From Streptomyces spinoverrucosus (GTDB lineage: Bacteria > Actinomycetota > Actinomycetes > Streptomycetales > Streptomycetaceae): a stretch of DNA of 64,000 nt. Location of the stretch: NCBI RefSeq assembly GCF_015712165.1, contig NZ_JADPZX010000001.1, forward strand, positions 6,150,001 to 6,214,000, in the 5' to 3' direction. The position numbers and the translations under genes were made by a program. The notes under the pieces are model-generated. The model ran no database searches. It was given only the letters and a program-made list of their open reading frames with translations, and was not told where the DNA came from. This document shows positions 36,141 to 44,333 of this stretch, in pieces (position 1 is the stretch's first letter; the number at the start of each line of letters is the position of its first letter).

Positions 36141-36320
36141 GCCCGCGCGGAGACCTGCCCGCGCGGAGACCTGCCCGTGTGGAGACCTGCCCGTGTGGAG
36201 ACCTGCCCGTGTGGAGACCTGCCCGCGCGGAGACCTGCCCGTGTGGGGACCTCCCGTGTGGGGACCTCCCGTGTGGGGACCGCCCGTGTGGGGACCTGCC
36301 CGCGCGGAGACCGCCCGCGC
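36141..36320. repeat. 16-bp minisatellite, about 11 units
   Basis: GCCCGTGTGGAGACCT and GCCCGCGCGGAGACCT units, then 15-bp variants CCCGTGTGGGGACCT. The 16-nt period shifts frame every unit, so it is not protein-coding in origin. It fills much of the 415-bp gap between the EEP gene and the TetR gene; the rest (35953-36140) shows nothing else. Confidence 0.93.
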
Positions 36321-36367
36321 CGAAAGTGCCCGCCGCCGTCTGACCGCACTACCGGTGTCTGACCGCA

Positions 36368-36979
36368 CTACTGGAACGTCTGTACCTCCACCGAGCTCGC
36401 TCCGCTCAGGACCCTCGCCGTGAACGCGGCCAGTTCGGCCCGCAGGTGCTCTCGGGGCAGGTGTCGCGGGCCGGCCAGGTGGTCGACGAGGTCGGCGCGG
36501 ACCGCCGCCAGCAGGGCGTGAGCGGTGAAGTCGCTGCCGGGGAAGTCGGGAAGCCGGTCCAGGGTGTCCCGGAGGGTGGCGTGCCACCAGTCGTAGTGCT
36601 CGGTGCGGTAGGGGCTGTTGCCCGCGCCCGCCTCCTCCAGGGCGAGGGAGAGGTGCCGGTGGTCGAGCTTGAAGCACAGGAGGGCGTCGAGGAGGGCGGG
36701 GACGCGTTCCAGGGGCGGCGTGTCGGGGCCGAGGGGGCGGGGGTCGGCCGTGACGGCCTCGCGGATCGGCTCGAGCCGGGCGTCGTACAGGGCCCGGATC
36801 AGGCCCGGGCGGTCGCCGAAGCCGCGGAAGAGCGTGCCCTTGCCGACGCCGGCGGCGGCCGCGATGTGGGCCATGGTCACCTGCTCGGGGCTGTCGCTCT
36901 CGGCGAACAGCCGGTCCGCCGCCGCGAGTACGGCCTCGCGGTTGCGCGCGGCGTCCGCACGGGGCTTGCGCTCGGGCAC
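36368..36979 (-). CDS. TetR-family repressor of the SnoaL/NmrA operon
   Basis: 203 residues starting at GTG (PERKPRADAARNREAVL). The helix-turn-helix is MAHIAAAAGVGKGTLFRGFGDR. The GTG is preferred because GGAGG lies 9-10 nt upstream; upstream in-frame codons run into the divergent gene. Two identical palindromes at 37016-37066 in the intergenic region are its probable operators. Confidence 0.92.
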   Translation of the reverse strand: MPERKPRADAARNREAVLAAADRLFAESDSPEQVTMAHIAAAAGVGKGTLFRGFGDRPGLIRALYDARLEPIREAVTADPRPLGPDTPPLERVPALLDALLCFKLDHRHLSLALEEAGAGNSPYRTEHYDWWHATLRDTLDRLPDFPGSDFTAHALLAAVRADLVDHLAGPRHLPREHLRAELAAFTARVLSGASSVEVQTFQ

Positions 36980-37015
36980 GCCACATCCTCCAGAGGTCAG
37001 TTGCCGGTTGCATAA

Positions 37016-37066
37016 GCGGACCGCCGGTCCGTATCTTGGGGGCCGGTAAGCGGACCGCCGGTCCGC
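37016..37066. promoter_or_regulatory. twin TetR operators
   Basis: GCGGACCG-C-CGGTCCG(T/C) occurs at 37016-37032 and 37050-37066, centres 34 bp apart (about three helical turns, same face). The second copy is perfect in both arms. The sites lie between divergent start codons (36979 and 37098). Confidence 0.85.
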
Positions 37067-37097
37067 ATAGTCTCGTATCGTATCCGAGGGGACACCC

Positions 37098-37529
37098 ATG
37101 ACCACACCCACCCAGCCCGCGGAGCTGTACCGCCACGGCCTGCGGTTGCTGCTCGACAAGGACATCCCCGCCTGGGTCGACCTGTGGGACGACGACGGAG
37201 TGTTCGAGTTCCCGTTCGCGCCCCCGGGGTGGCCGAGGCGGCTGGAGGGCAAGGCCGCCGTCGCCGACTACATGCGCGGCTACCCCGACCACATCGACCT
37301 CCAGGACTTCCCCGACCTGAAGATCCACCGGACCGACGACCCCGGGACCATCGTGGTCGAGATGCGCGGGGTGGGACGGCTGGTGAAGAGCGGAGCGCCC
37401 TACGACATGACGTACATCGCCGTCGTGACGGTCACCGACGGCCGGATCACGCACTACCGCGACTACTGGAACCCCCTCGCCCTCCCCCAGGACGGCACGG
37501 CCGACTTCACGGAGGCGGGCGACCGATGA
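37098..37529 (+). CDS. SnoaL/NTF2-like protein
   Basis: 143 residues of the NTF2/SnoaL cone fold: LYRHGLRLLLDKDIPAWVDL, then DDGVFEFPFAPPGWPRRLEG and ITHYRDYWNPLAL. Such proteins are small cyclases, isomerases or ligand carriers. GAGGGG precedes the ATG. It overlaps the NmrA-like gene by ATGA and is probably repressed by the divergent TetR. Confidence 0.9.
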   Translation: MTTPTQPAELYRHGLRLLLDKDIPAWVDLWDDDGVFEFPFAPPGWPRRLEGKAAVADYMRGYPDHIDLQDFPDLKIHRTDDPGTIVVEMRGVGRLVKSGAPYDMTYIAVVTVTDGRITHYRDYWNPLALPQDGTADFTEAGDR

Positions 37530-38413
37530 CCACGACCCTGGTTCTCGGAGCCACCGGCACCACCGGCAGCCGCGTGTGCGCACAGCTGGCCGCGCGCGGA
37601 GTCGCGGTCAGGGCGGCAGGCCGACGGGCCACCACCGGGCCGGGAGCGGTGCGCTTCGACTGGTACGACCCCGCCACCCACGGCGAGGCGCTCAGCGGCG
37701 CCGACCGCGTCTACCTCGTCCCTCCCCTGGCCACCGCCGCACCCGCCGACGTCATGCTCCCTTTCCTGGAGCAGGCGCGAGCGGCGGGCGTACGCCGGGC
37801 CGTGCTGCTCAGTTCCTCGGCGATTCCCGCCGGAGGTCCGGCCGTCGGGCAGGTGCACCAGGCGTTGCCCGCGCTGTTCGACGAGTGGGCGGTGCTGCGG
37901 CCCTCGTGGTTCATGCAGAACTTCACCGGCGACCACCAACACGCCCGCACGATCCGCGAAGAGGGCGTCATCCGGACCGCGACGGGCGAGGGGCGCGTGG
38001 CGTTCGTCGACGCCGACGACATCGCGGCCGTCGCCGCCCACGCGCTGACCGACGCCCAGGCACCCGACGCCGACCTGGTCATCACCGGCCCGGAGGCGCT
38101 CAGCCATGCGGAGGTCGCCGCGGTCCTCACCGAGGTCACCGGGCGTACGGTCGCCCACCACCCGCTGGGCTACGAGCAGATGCGCGACCGCCTCGCGGCG
38201 ACCATGCCGTACGAGTTCGCCACCGTGCTCGCCGACCTGGACCGGGCGATTGCCCAAGGCGCCGAGGACCGCACCACCGACACCGTGCGGCGCCTCACCG
38301 GCCGCCCACCGCGCAGCTTCCGCGCCCATGTGGAGCAGGCCCATGTGGAGCGGATCCATGTGGAGCGGGCCCACGTGGAGCGGCCCCATGTGGAGCGGAC
38401 CCGCCCTCGGTAG
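37526..38413 (+). CDS. NmrA-like NAD(P)-binding oxidoreductase
   Basis: 295 residues. The Rossmann motif is LVLGATGTTGSRV; LLSSSAIPAG and RPSWFMQNF match atypical SDR (NmrA/QOR2) proteins, often NADP-dependent quinone reductases or sensors. The last 25 residues are a pentapeptide repeat (HVEQA, HVERI, HVERA, HVERP, HVERT) encoded by a 15-bp minisatellite, an unusual tail. Coupled to the SnoaL gene by ATGA. Confidence 0.9.
   Translation: MTTTLVLGATGTTGSRVCAQLAARGVAVRAAGRRATTGPGAVRFDWYDPATHGEALSGADRVYLVPPLATAAPADVMLPFLEQARAAGVRRAVLLSSSAIPAGGPAVGQVHQALPALFDEWAVLRPSWFMQNFTGDHQHARTIREEGVIRTATGEGRVAFVDADDIAAVAAHALTDAQAPDADLVITGPEALSHAEVAAVLTEVTGRTVAHHPLGYEQMRDRLAATMPYEFATVLADLDRAIAQGAEDRTTDTVRRLTGRPPRSFRAHVEQAHVERIHVERAHVERPHVERTRPR
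38324..38398 (+). repeat. 15-bp tandem repeat, five units, in the NmrA-like C-terminus
   Basis: Units GCCCATGTGGAGCGG, in frame, encoding HVERx repeats up to three codons before the stop. Confidence 0.9.
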
Positions 38414-38422
38414 GCTCGGGCC

Positions 38423-38788
38423 ATGGTGCAGAGCAAGGCCGAAGACGTCGACACGTATCTCGCCGAGGTGCCGGAGGATCGCCGGGAGGCGCTGAGCCGG
38501 CTGCGGGCGCTGTGCCGGGGGGAGTTGGCCGGGTTCCGTGAGGTGATGGCGTACGGCATGCCCGCCTATGAGCGGGACGGCACCGCCGAGATCGCCTTCG
38601 CCAGCCAGAAGCAGTACATCTCCTTCTACTTGATGCGCAGTGACGTCCGGGAGGCCTTCGAGGAGCGGCTGGCCGGGCAGGACATGGGCAAGGGCTGCCT
38701 GCGGTTCCGCAAGCCCGAGCTGATCGACTTCGATCTGGTAAGCGACCTGCTGAAGGCCACGGCCGCCGGGCCCGGGCAGATCTGCTGA
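38423..38788 (+). CDS. DUF1801 family protein
   Basis: 121 residues. DUF1801 (YdhG-like) features: VDTYLAEVPEDRREALSRLR, MAYGMPAYERDG and GKGCLRFRKPE. A small alpha/beta protein of unknown function. TAGGCT at 38411-38416 lies 6 nt before the ATG, implying its own leaderless promoter despite following the NmrA gene by 9 bp. Confidence 0.88.
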   Translation: MVQSKAEDVDTYLAEVPEDRREALSRLRALCRGELAGFREVMAYGMPAYERDGTAEIAFASQKQYISFYLMRSDVREAFEERLAGQDMGKGCLRFRKPELIDFDLVSDLLKATAAGPGQIC

Positions 38789-38811
38789 GCGCGGATCACG
38801 CGACGGGAAGC

Positions 38812-38917
38812 AGCCGGACCACGCCCCACACCGCGTAGAGCCGGTCCACGCCCCACACCGCGTAGCCGGACCACGTCCCACACCGGCTCAGCCCCACCAC
38901 ACCCCACACCGCGCAGA
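38812..38917. repeat. 26-bp tandem repeat, about four units
   Basis: GCCGGACCACGCCCCACACC then GCGTA-type units, slightly degenerate, in the 168-bp gap between the DUF1801 and DUF2277 genes. Confidence 0.8.
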
Positions 38918-38956
38918 GGGTGGTGTGGTGGCGGAGGCAGGCGGGAGACTGGGGGC

Positions 38957-39190
38957 ATGTGCCGCAGCATCAAGACGCTTCGTCCGCCTGTGTTGCCCGA
39001 GGAGGCCACTGAGGCCGACATCCGGGCCGCCGCTCTGCAGTATGTGCGGAAGGTTTCCGGGTTTCGGGTGCCTGCCGCGCACAACCAGGAGGTTTTCGAT
39101 CGGGCCGTTGATGTGATCGCCGAGGCCACGGCGGAGTTGCTGGACGGGTTGGAGGTGCGGGGGCAGGGCGCGGCTCGTAAGGCGGGGTAG
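38957..39190 (+). CDS. DUF2277 family protein
   Basis: 77 residues beginning MCRSIKTLRPP, a hallmark of DUF2277, followed by ATEADIRAAALQYVRKVSGF. GGGAG lies 11 nt before the ATG. A small helical protein of unknown function, widespread in actinobacteria. Confidence 0.9.
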   Translation: MCRSIKTLRPPVLPEEATEADIRAAALQYVRKVSGFRVPAAHNQEVFDRAVDVIAEATAELLDGLEVRGQGAARKAG

Positions 39191-39194
39191 GGCG

Positions 39195-39812
39195 CTACGC
39201 CGACGTCCTCGGCCGGCGCATCAGGTACGTCGCCGCGGCGCCCGCGCCGAAGAGCGCCAGGACCGAGACGCCCGTCGCCAGCCATGTCGTACCCAGCCAG
39301 TGGGCGCCGAAGTAGCCGAGGGCGACGCTGTACGTGGCCCAGGTGAGGCCGGCCAGGGCCGACCAGGGGACGAAGTCCCGGGGGCGGCGGTGGGCGGCGC
39401 CGGCGGAGAGGGAGACGACCGAGCGGCCGGCCGGTGCGAAGCGGGCCAGGACGACCAGGGCGCCGCCGCCTCGGGCCAGGGCCATGCCGAGACGTTCCTG
39501 CGCGGTGCTCAGGCGGGGTGAGCGGGCCAGCGCGCGGTCCAGGCGGGCGCCGCCGCGCCAGGCGAGGCGGTAGGCCACCAGGTCGCCCAGCACGGACGCG
39601 GTGGTGGCGCAGAGCGTGAGGAGCAGGATGTCGGGGACGTCGGCGGGGACCTGACCGGTCGTCGCGCCCGAGCCCGCGGCGGCCGCCGTCGCCGCCATGA
39701 TGACCAGCACCCCGCTCGGCAGTACCGGAACGAACACGTCGAGCAGGATTGACGCGCCCACCATGGCGTAGATCCATGGACTGCCTGTCAGTGACCCCAC
39801 ACTCTCCAGCAC
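39195..39812 (-). CDS. DedA-like (SNARE-associated/VTT) membrane protein
   Basis: 205 residues. VPVLPSGVLVIMAA, GDLVAYRLAWRGG and LVVLARFAPAGRSVVSLSAGAA match the DedA/VTT fold with conserved FAPxGR. Four or five membrane helices, shorter tail than the DedA at 27361. Converges on DUF2277 with 4 bp between the genes. Confidence 0.85.
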   Translation of the reverse strand: MLESVGSLTGSPWIYAMVGASILLDVFVPVLPSGVLVIMAATAAAAGSGATTGQVPADVPDILLLTLCATTASVLGDLVAYRLAWRGGARLDRALARSPRLSTAQERLGMALARGGGALVVLARFAPAGRSVVSLSAGAAHRRPRDFVPWSALAGLTWATYSVALGYFGAHWLGTTWLATGVSVLALFGAGAAATYLMRRPRTSA

Positions 39813-39884
39813 CGCTACTCCCCGTCATCCCCCGTGAGCCACACAGCGTACGCCTGGGGTGTGACAGAAGGTTCACGGGGGGCT

Positions 39885-39927
39885 CGTGTGGTCGGTACGG
39901 GATGTTCACTCCCGTACCGACCACACG
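39885..39927 (-). terminator. 18-bp perfect hairpin after doxX
   Basis: CGTGTGGTCGGTACGGGA / TCCCGTACCGACCACACG with a 7-nt loop, 18 bp past the DoxX stop on the minus strand and before the DedA-like gene. Long perfect arms favour a terminator, though an operator is possible. Confidence 0.7.
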
Positions 39928-39945
39928 ACTCCCCGTTGCGTCCGG

Positions 39946-40410
39946 TCAGGCCGCGAGCGGCGACTGCTGTGCTTCCTTCGACGTCTCCGGGCTTCGCTCG
40001 GCCCCACCGCGCCGGGCGAACAGGGCGTCCAGGCCGAGGGCGCCGGAGCCGGTGAAGACCAGCAGGAACATGGCCCAGCAGAACAGGGCCGCGGACTCGC
40101 CGCCGTTCTCCATCGGCCACAGGGCGCCCGGCTGGTGGACCTTGAAGTACGCGTACGCCATGGCGCCGGACGCGATGAACGCCGCGGCCCGGGTGCCGAG
40201 GCCGAGCATGACCAGGGCGCCGCCGACGAGCTCGATGACGCCGGAGTACCCGGTGGGCCAGGTGCCGACGGACACCGTCCCGCCCTGCCCGTCGGCGCCA
40301 CCGAGGACCCCGAAGAGCTTGGCGGCACCGTGGCAGAGGAAGAGCAGGCCGATCACGATCCGGAACAGGCCGAGGACGTACGGCTGCGCGCTGTTGAGGC
40401 GTGCGGTCAT
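39946..40410 (-). CDS. DoxX-family membrane protein
   Basis: 154 residues, four membrane helices. The DoxX signature runs RIVIGLLFLCHGAAKLFG, then SGVIELVGGALVMLGLGTRAAAF and MAYAYFKVHQPGALWP. DoxX proteins are linked to quinone chemistry and oxidative or sulphur stress. A 12+12 bp inverted repeat lies 23 bp upstream of its start. Confidence 0.92.
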   Translation of the reverse strand: MTARLNSAQPYVLGLFRIVIGLLFLCHGAAKLFGVLGGADGQGGTVSVGTWPTGYSGVIELVGGALVMLGLGTRAAAFIASGAMAYAYFKVHQPGALWPMENGGESAALFCWAMFLLVFTGSGALGLDALFARRGGAERSPETSKEAQQSPLAA

Positions 40411-40432
40411 GTGGGGGGCTCCTACGGTCGGA

Positions 40433-40460
40433 CACGACAGGTCACGGCTGACCTGTCGTG
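40433..40460. promoter_or_regulatory. perfect inverted repeat upstream of doxX
   Basis: CACGACAGGTCA-CGGC-TGACCTGTCGTG, perfect 12-bp arms. It lies between the flavoprotein stop (40495) and the DoxX start (40410), so it is either an operator for doxX or a terminator of the flavoprotein gene. Confidence 0.6.
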
Positions 40461-40494
40461 GATGTAATCGAACAGGAGCCGAGCGTAGGCAACC

Positions 40495-42435
40495 TCACGC
40501 AGTACTTGCAACTTCAACAACCTGTCGGTTTGCTGTCGTCCGTACGTCCGTCACGACGTCCGTCACCGTGCGCAGCACGGCCCGCGCCACCGCGTCCGCG
40601 TCCGACAGCGTCACCGAGTCCACCCCGGGCCGCGCCCCCGCCGCCGTCACCCAGTGCACCCCCTCCGTGGGCACCCCGAACGCGAACCGCCTTTCGTGCG
40701 GCCTACCTTGACGGTCCATCAGGCGATACGGGCGCCGGGTCACGTCCAGCCCACCCGTCTCGTACCCGTCGACCGTGTGCGGCCGGCACTGCCCGGACTC
40801 CAGAAGCCGGGCGAGCAACTCGTCGCCGGTGCGCCGCAGGTCGGGTTCCGGCAGCCGCGCCTCTATGAGAGTCGTCACCCGCACCGCCGAGCCCGGCACC
40901 TCCGGCGAGTGCGCCACCCACGCCCCGTCCGCGCACCGCACCTGAAGCCGTGGCCCGAGCACCTCCACCACCCCGGCCTCCATCAGCGCTGCCAGTTCCT
41001 CGATGCGGCGCCGGGGCGGGCCGATGGAGAGGAAGGCGTTGAGCGGGGTGTACCAGCGGTCCAGGTGGTCCCGGCGGGACACGCCCGTCAGGCCGGCGTG
41101 GTCGACGATCAGCCGGATCTCGTTGCGCAGGTCGCGCAGCACGTCGAGGGCCGCCTTCAGCGGGCCGCGCACATTGCCCAGCGCGGCCTGGGCGGCGTCC
41201 TCGCGCAGATACGACCGCAGCCAGTCCCGCCAGGACCCGGGCCCGTCGAAGGTACGCCCCGCGTACGGCCGCGATATTCGCTCCCAGGACCAGCGGTCGG
41301 CGGCCGCAACCCCGAACTCGTCCAGCAGACGGGCCTCCTGGGGGTCGCCGTGCGCAACGGCGAGGTAGCGATCGACGAACGCGCGCGGCCCGCCCGGTGG
41401 AGCGGCGTACCCGCCCAGCAGCGCGGCGTAGTAGACCGTCTCGACCTCCTTCGCCACCAGCGGCCATATCTCCGCCAGGAAGTCGGGCGCGTCCCCGGAG
41501 TCCGCGCGCTTGCGGAAGCCCCCGATCACCTCCGGGGTGAGGACGAGGGGTTCGTGACGGCCGTACGGCCCCTTGGCGTTGTCGCCCCGCGCCTGGTACG
41601 GGACGCCGCGCCGGGAGGCGGCGTACAGGCGCGGCTCGCGGCCGGAGGGGACATACCGCAGTCCGTCCTCACCGCCGACGAAACGGCCGCCGCGGCCGGT
41701 GGTCAGCAGGGCCATGTGGTCGAAGAAGTTCAGGCCCAGGCCGCGCAGCAGCACCGGTTCGCCGGGGGAGAGCGGGGTCAGGTCGACGTCCGCCGGATTG
41801 GCGGGCGGGATGTACCGCAGGCCGTTCCGGGCGGTGTACGAGGCCTGCTGCCGCTGTTCCGCGTCCGGTGCCGTCGGCAGATGGCCCTGCGCGAGGACGA
41901 CGGCCGCGAGCCCGGTCAGCACCCGGCCGTCGTCCAGCGCGAGGACCTGACGGCCGTCGGGGCCGTCGTCGAGCCGGACCGCGCGGGCCGCGTGGGTCTC
42001 GACGCGCACCGCGGGCGGCGCGTTGTGCACCACCCGCGCGAACACCCACTCCAGATAGCGGCCGTACTGCGCCCGGGTCGGGTAGTCGTCGGGCCCCAGC
42101 GCACCGCCCGCCCACTCGTACAGGCTCGGGCCCGGGCGGATCGGACCCGAGCAGTCCACGCTCTCGTCCGTGAACAACGTCACCTGCGAGGCGACCGTGT
42201 TCATCAGCAGCTCGGCCGACTGCGCGGTGCGCCAGACGCGTCCGGGGCCGGGCGGTGCCGGGTCGATCACGTGGACCGTCAGCGCCATGCCCGGCGGGAG
42301 GAGTTCGGCGGCGGAGGCGCACAGCCGCTCCAGCACGCTGGTGCCGCGTGGCCCGGCACCGACCATCGCGATGGAGACCGGCGAAGCCCCCGATATGGAG
42401 GCCTCCGACATGGATTCCGCGGTCGGTGCAGACAA
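40495..42435 (-). CDS. FAD/NAD(P)-binding protein (NAD_binding_9 type)
   Basis: About 646 residues. N-terminal dinucleotide fold SIAMVGAGPRGTSVLERL, then VIDPAPPGPGRVW and LLMNTVASQVTLFTD, typical of PF13454-type proteins related to amine/lysine monooxygenase-like flavoproteins. The C-terminal part carries WVTAAGARPGVDS. The TTG start is suggested by a GGGAG site 11 nt upstream; ATG 42411 is the alternative. Substrate unknown. Confidence 0.82.
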   Translation of the reverse strand: MSAPTAESMSEASISGASPVSIAMVGAGPRGTSVLERLCASAAELLPPGMALTVHVIDPAPPGPGRVWRTAQSAELLMNTVASQVTLFTDESVDCSGPIRPGPSLYEWAGGALGPDDYPTRAQYGRYLEWVFARVVHNAPPAVRVETHAARAVRLDDGPDGRQVLALDDGRVLTGLAAVVLAQGHLPTAPDAEQRQQASYTARNGLRYIPPANPADVDLTPLSPGEPVLLRGLGLNFFDHMALLTTGRGGRFVGGEDGLRYVPSGREPRLYAASRRGVPYQARGDNAKGPYGRHEPLVLTPEVIGGFRKRADSGDAPDFLAEIWPLVAKEVETVYYAALLGGYAAPPGGPRAFVDRYLAVAHGDPQEARLLDEFGVAAADRWSWERISRPYAGRTFDGPGSWRDWLRSYLREDAAQAALGNVRGPLKAALDVLRDLRNEIRLIVDHAGLTGVSRRDHLDRWYTPLNAFLSIGPPRRRIEELAALMEAGVVEVLGPRLQVRCADGAWVAHSPEVPGSAVRVTTLIEARLPEPDLRRTGDELLARLLESGQCRPHTVDGYETGGLDVTRRPYRLMDRQGRPHERRFAFGVPTEGVHWVTAAGARPGVDSVTLSDADAVARAVLRTVTDVVTDVRTTANRQVVEVASTA

Positions 42436-42571
42436 AGCGGTGACTCCCGGGCAGGTGGGGCGCAGTGCGGCGAACCGCCCGCGGGAAGCGGACGGCTCGC
42501 CTCATCATGCCGTCGGGGACACCAGAAGCCAACGCGCGTCCCACAGGTCCCGGATGCACCTCAGATGTCCC

Positions 42572-44212
42572 TCATGCGGTGGTGAGAACCGACTCCTCCA
42601 CGGTCGTGAGCCGCGCTCCGCCCCGCCCGTCCTCCTCGGCGTGCTCCAGCCGCAGCCGCGCCGAACGCCCGTTCAGCGTCAGCGTCATGAGCTGGTTGCC
42701 GAACCAGGGCCCGCCCGTGCAGCGCCAGTCGATCGGCGGCTGCGGCACCTTGCCGTGCCCCGCGATCCGGCGGCCCAGGAAACGCGCCGCGCCGCTCCAG
42801 CCGAACCGGAAGCCCATCCGCAGCACCAGCGGGATGGAGTTGTGCACCGGCGAGCAGGTGAGCTGCAGCACACGCGCGTCCGGCCCGCCGGAAGGCCACT
42901 CCGGCTCGGCCACGTACGCGTGATGTACGTCTCCCGACAGCACGCACACGCTCGCCGGTGCCCCGTCGCCCGAGCCCGCCTCGGCGACCAGCGCCGCCAG
43001 CGCCTCGAAGGACTCCGGGAAGGCCGACCAGTGCTCCAGGTCCGCCGCTCGCCGCATCGTCTCGCCCCAGCGTGCCCAGCGCGCGCCCTTCTCGCCCCGG
43101 CACAGCGCGGCGTTCCATCCCTCGGCGTCGTGTATCAGGTGCGGCAGCAGCCAGGGCAGGGAGCTGCCGATGAGGAGATGGTCGTACGACCCGGGCTCGT
43201 CCAGCGCCTCGTTGCGCAGCCACGCCTCCTCCCCGGCGTCGAGCATCGCGCGCTTGCCCTCCGCCAGGACACGGCCCGCGCGGGTGTCGACCATCAGCAG
43301 CCGGACGCGCCCGAAGTCCCGCCGGTAGCTCCACCGCACGGACGTGGGGTCGGCGTCGGCCTCGGTGGCGAAGGCGCGCAGCAGCTCGGTGGCGTCCGGG
43401 GTGTCCCGTACGGCCGCGTAGAGCGGGTCGGCGGCCAGTTCGGCCGGGGAGAGGTTCCCCAGGTGCTGGTGGACCCAGTACGACATCAGGCCGCTGACCA
43501 CCCGCTCCTGCCACCAGTCGGTGGCGCGCATGTCGGCGAGCCAGGAGGCGGAGGTGTTCCAGTCGTCGATGACGTCGTGGTCGTCGAAGATCATGCAGGT
43601 GGGCACGGTGGACAGCAGCCAGCGGACCTCGGAGTCGAGCCAGGACTCGTAGTAGAGCTGGGTGTACTCCTCGTAGTCGGCCACCCCGCTGCCCGGTGGC
43701 TCCTTCAGGTCGCGGCGGGAGGCCAGCCGGCGCTGGGTGGCCTTGGAGGTCTCGTCGGCGTAGACCTGGTCGCCCAGGAGCAGCAGGACGTCCGGGCGTT
43801 CGGCCGTGGGGTCGGCCGCGACATGGGCGGCCAGGGTGTCCAGGGCGTCGGGGCCGACCGGGTCCTTGCCGTCGGCCGGGGGCGCGGCCCAGCGGCAGGA
43901 GCCGAAGGCGACGCGGACGGTGTCCTCGGCCCACCCGGCGCGGATCACGGAGGGCGGGAACGGCGAGTCGGGCAGCGGCCACACGCGCGTGCCGTCGAGC
44001 AGTACCTCGTACTCCGTGGTCGTCCCGGCCGTCAGGCCGGTCACCGGCACGAGCGCGTAGTGATGGCCCGCGACCTGGAAGGTGCGGGCCGTGCCGTGGG
44101 CGCCGTCGGCGCAGCGCACCTCGGCGGTGCACGGGCGGGTCGCCTCGACCCAGACGGTCGCGGTCGATCCGTCGACGTATCTCAGCAGTGGTCCCAGGCG
44201 CAGTGCCGCCAC
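42572..44212 (-). CDS. phoD: PhoD-like phosphatase, no signal peptide
   Basis: 546 residues from GTG. The N-terminal Fn3-like domain (TVWVEATRPCTAEV) precedes the metallophosphatase: FGSCRW, LLLGDQVYADE, MIFDDHDVIDDWN, and later LLIGSSLPWLLP and VLSGDVHHAYV. These are the Fe/Ca-binding motifs of PhoD alkaline phosphatases and phosphodiesterases. No Tat signal is visible, unlike secreted PhoD, so it probably acts inside the cell. Confidence 0.9.
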   Translation of the reverse strand: MAALRLGPLLRYVDGSTATVWVEATRPCTAEVRCADGAHGTARTFQVAGHHYALVPVTGLTAGTTTEYEVLLDGTRVWPLPDSPFPPSVIRAGWAEDTVRVAFGSCRWAAPPADGKDPVGPDALDTLAAHVAADPTAERPDVLLLLGDQVYADETSKATQRRLASRRDLKEPPGSGVADYEEYTQLYYESWLDSEVRWLLSTVPTCMIFDDHDVIDDWNTSASWLADMRATDWWQERVVSGLMSYWVHQHLGNLSPAELAADPLYAAVRDTPDATELLRAFATEADADPTSVRWSYRRDFGRVRLLMVDTRAGRVLAEGKRAMLDAGEEAWLRNEALDEPGSYDHLLIGSSLPWLLPHLIHDAEGWNAALCRGEKGARWARWGETMRRAADLEHWSAFPESFEALAALVAEAGSGDGAPASVCVLSGDVHHAYVAEPEWPSGGPDARVLQLTCSPVHNSIPLVLRMGFRFGWSGAARFLGRRIAGHGKVPQPPIDWRCTGGPWFGNQLMTLTLNGRSARLRLEHAEEDGRGGARLTTVEESVLTTA

Positions 44213-44258
44213 GTGTTCGCCCGCCTTTTCTCTGGTCGGCCCGCCACGCGGCGCGCCT

Positions 44259-44293
44259 CCTCCGTCGCCCCGTACGGTACGGAACGACGGAGG
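44259..44293 (-). terminator. hairpin between HNH nuclease and PhoD genes
   Basis: CCTCCGTCG / CGACGGAGG outer arms and CCGTAC/GTACGG inner arms. It lies 41 bp past the HNH gene stop and 47 bp before the PhoD start on the same strand. Confidence 0.55.
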
Positions 44294-44333
44294 CCGGCGG
44301 GCAGGTTTCCGCGCCGGAAATTCGCGCGGTGGC

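Noticed and set aside
36141..36320. CRISPR array or coding repeats
   Set aside because: Units adjoin directly without spacers; a 16-bp period is not codon-compatible. It is a minisatellite.
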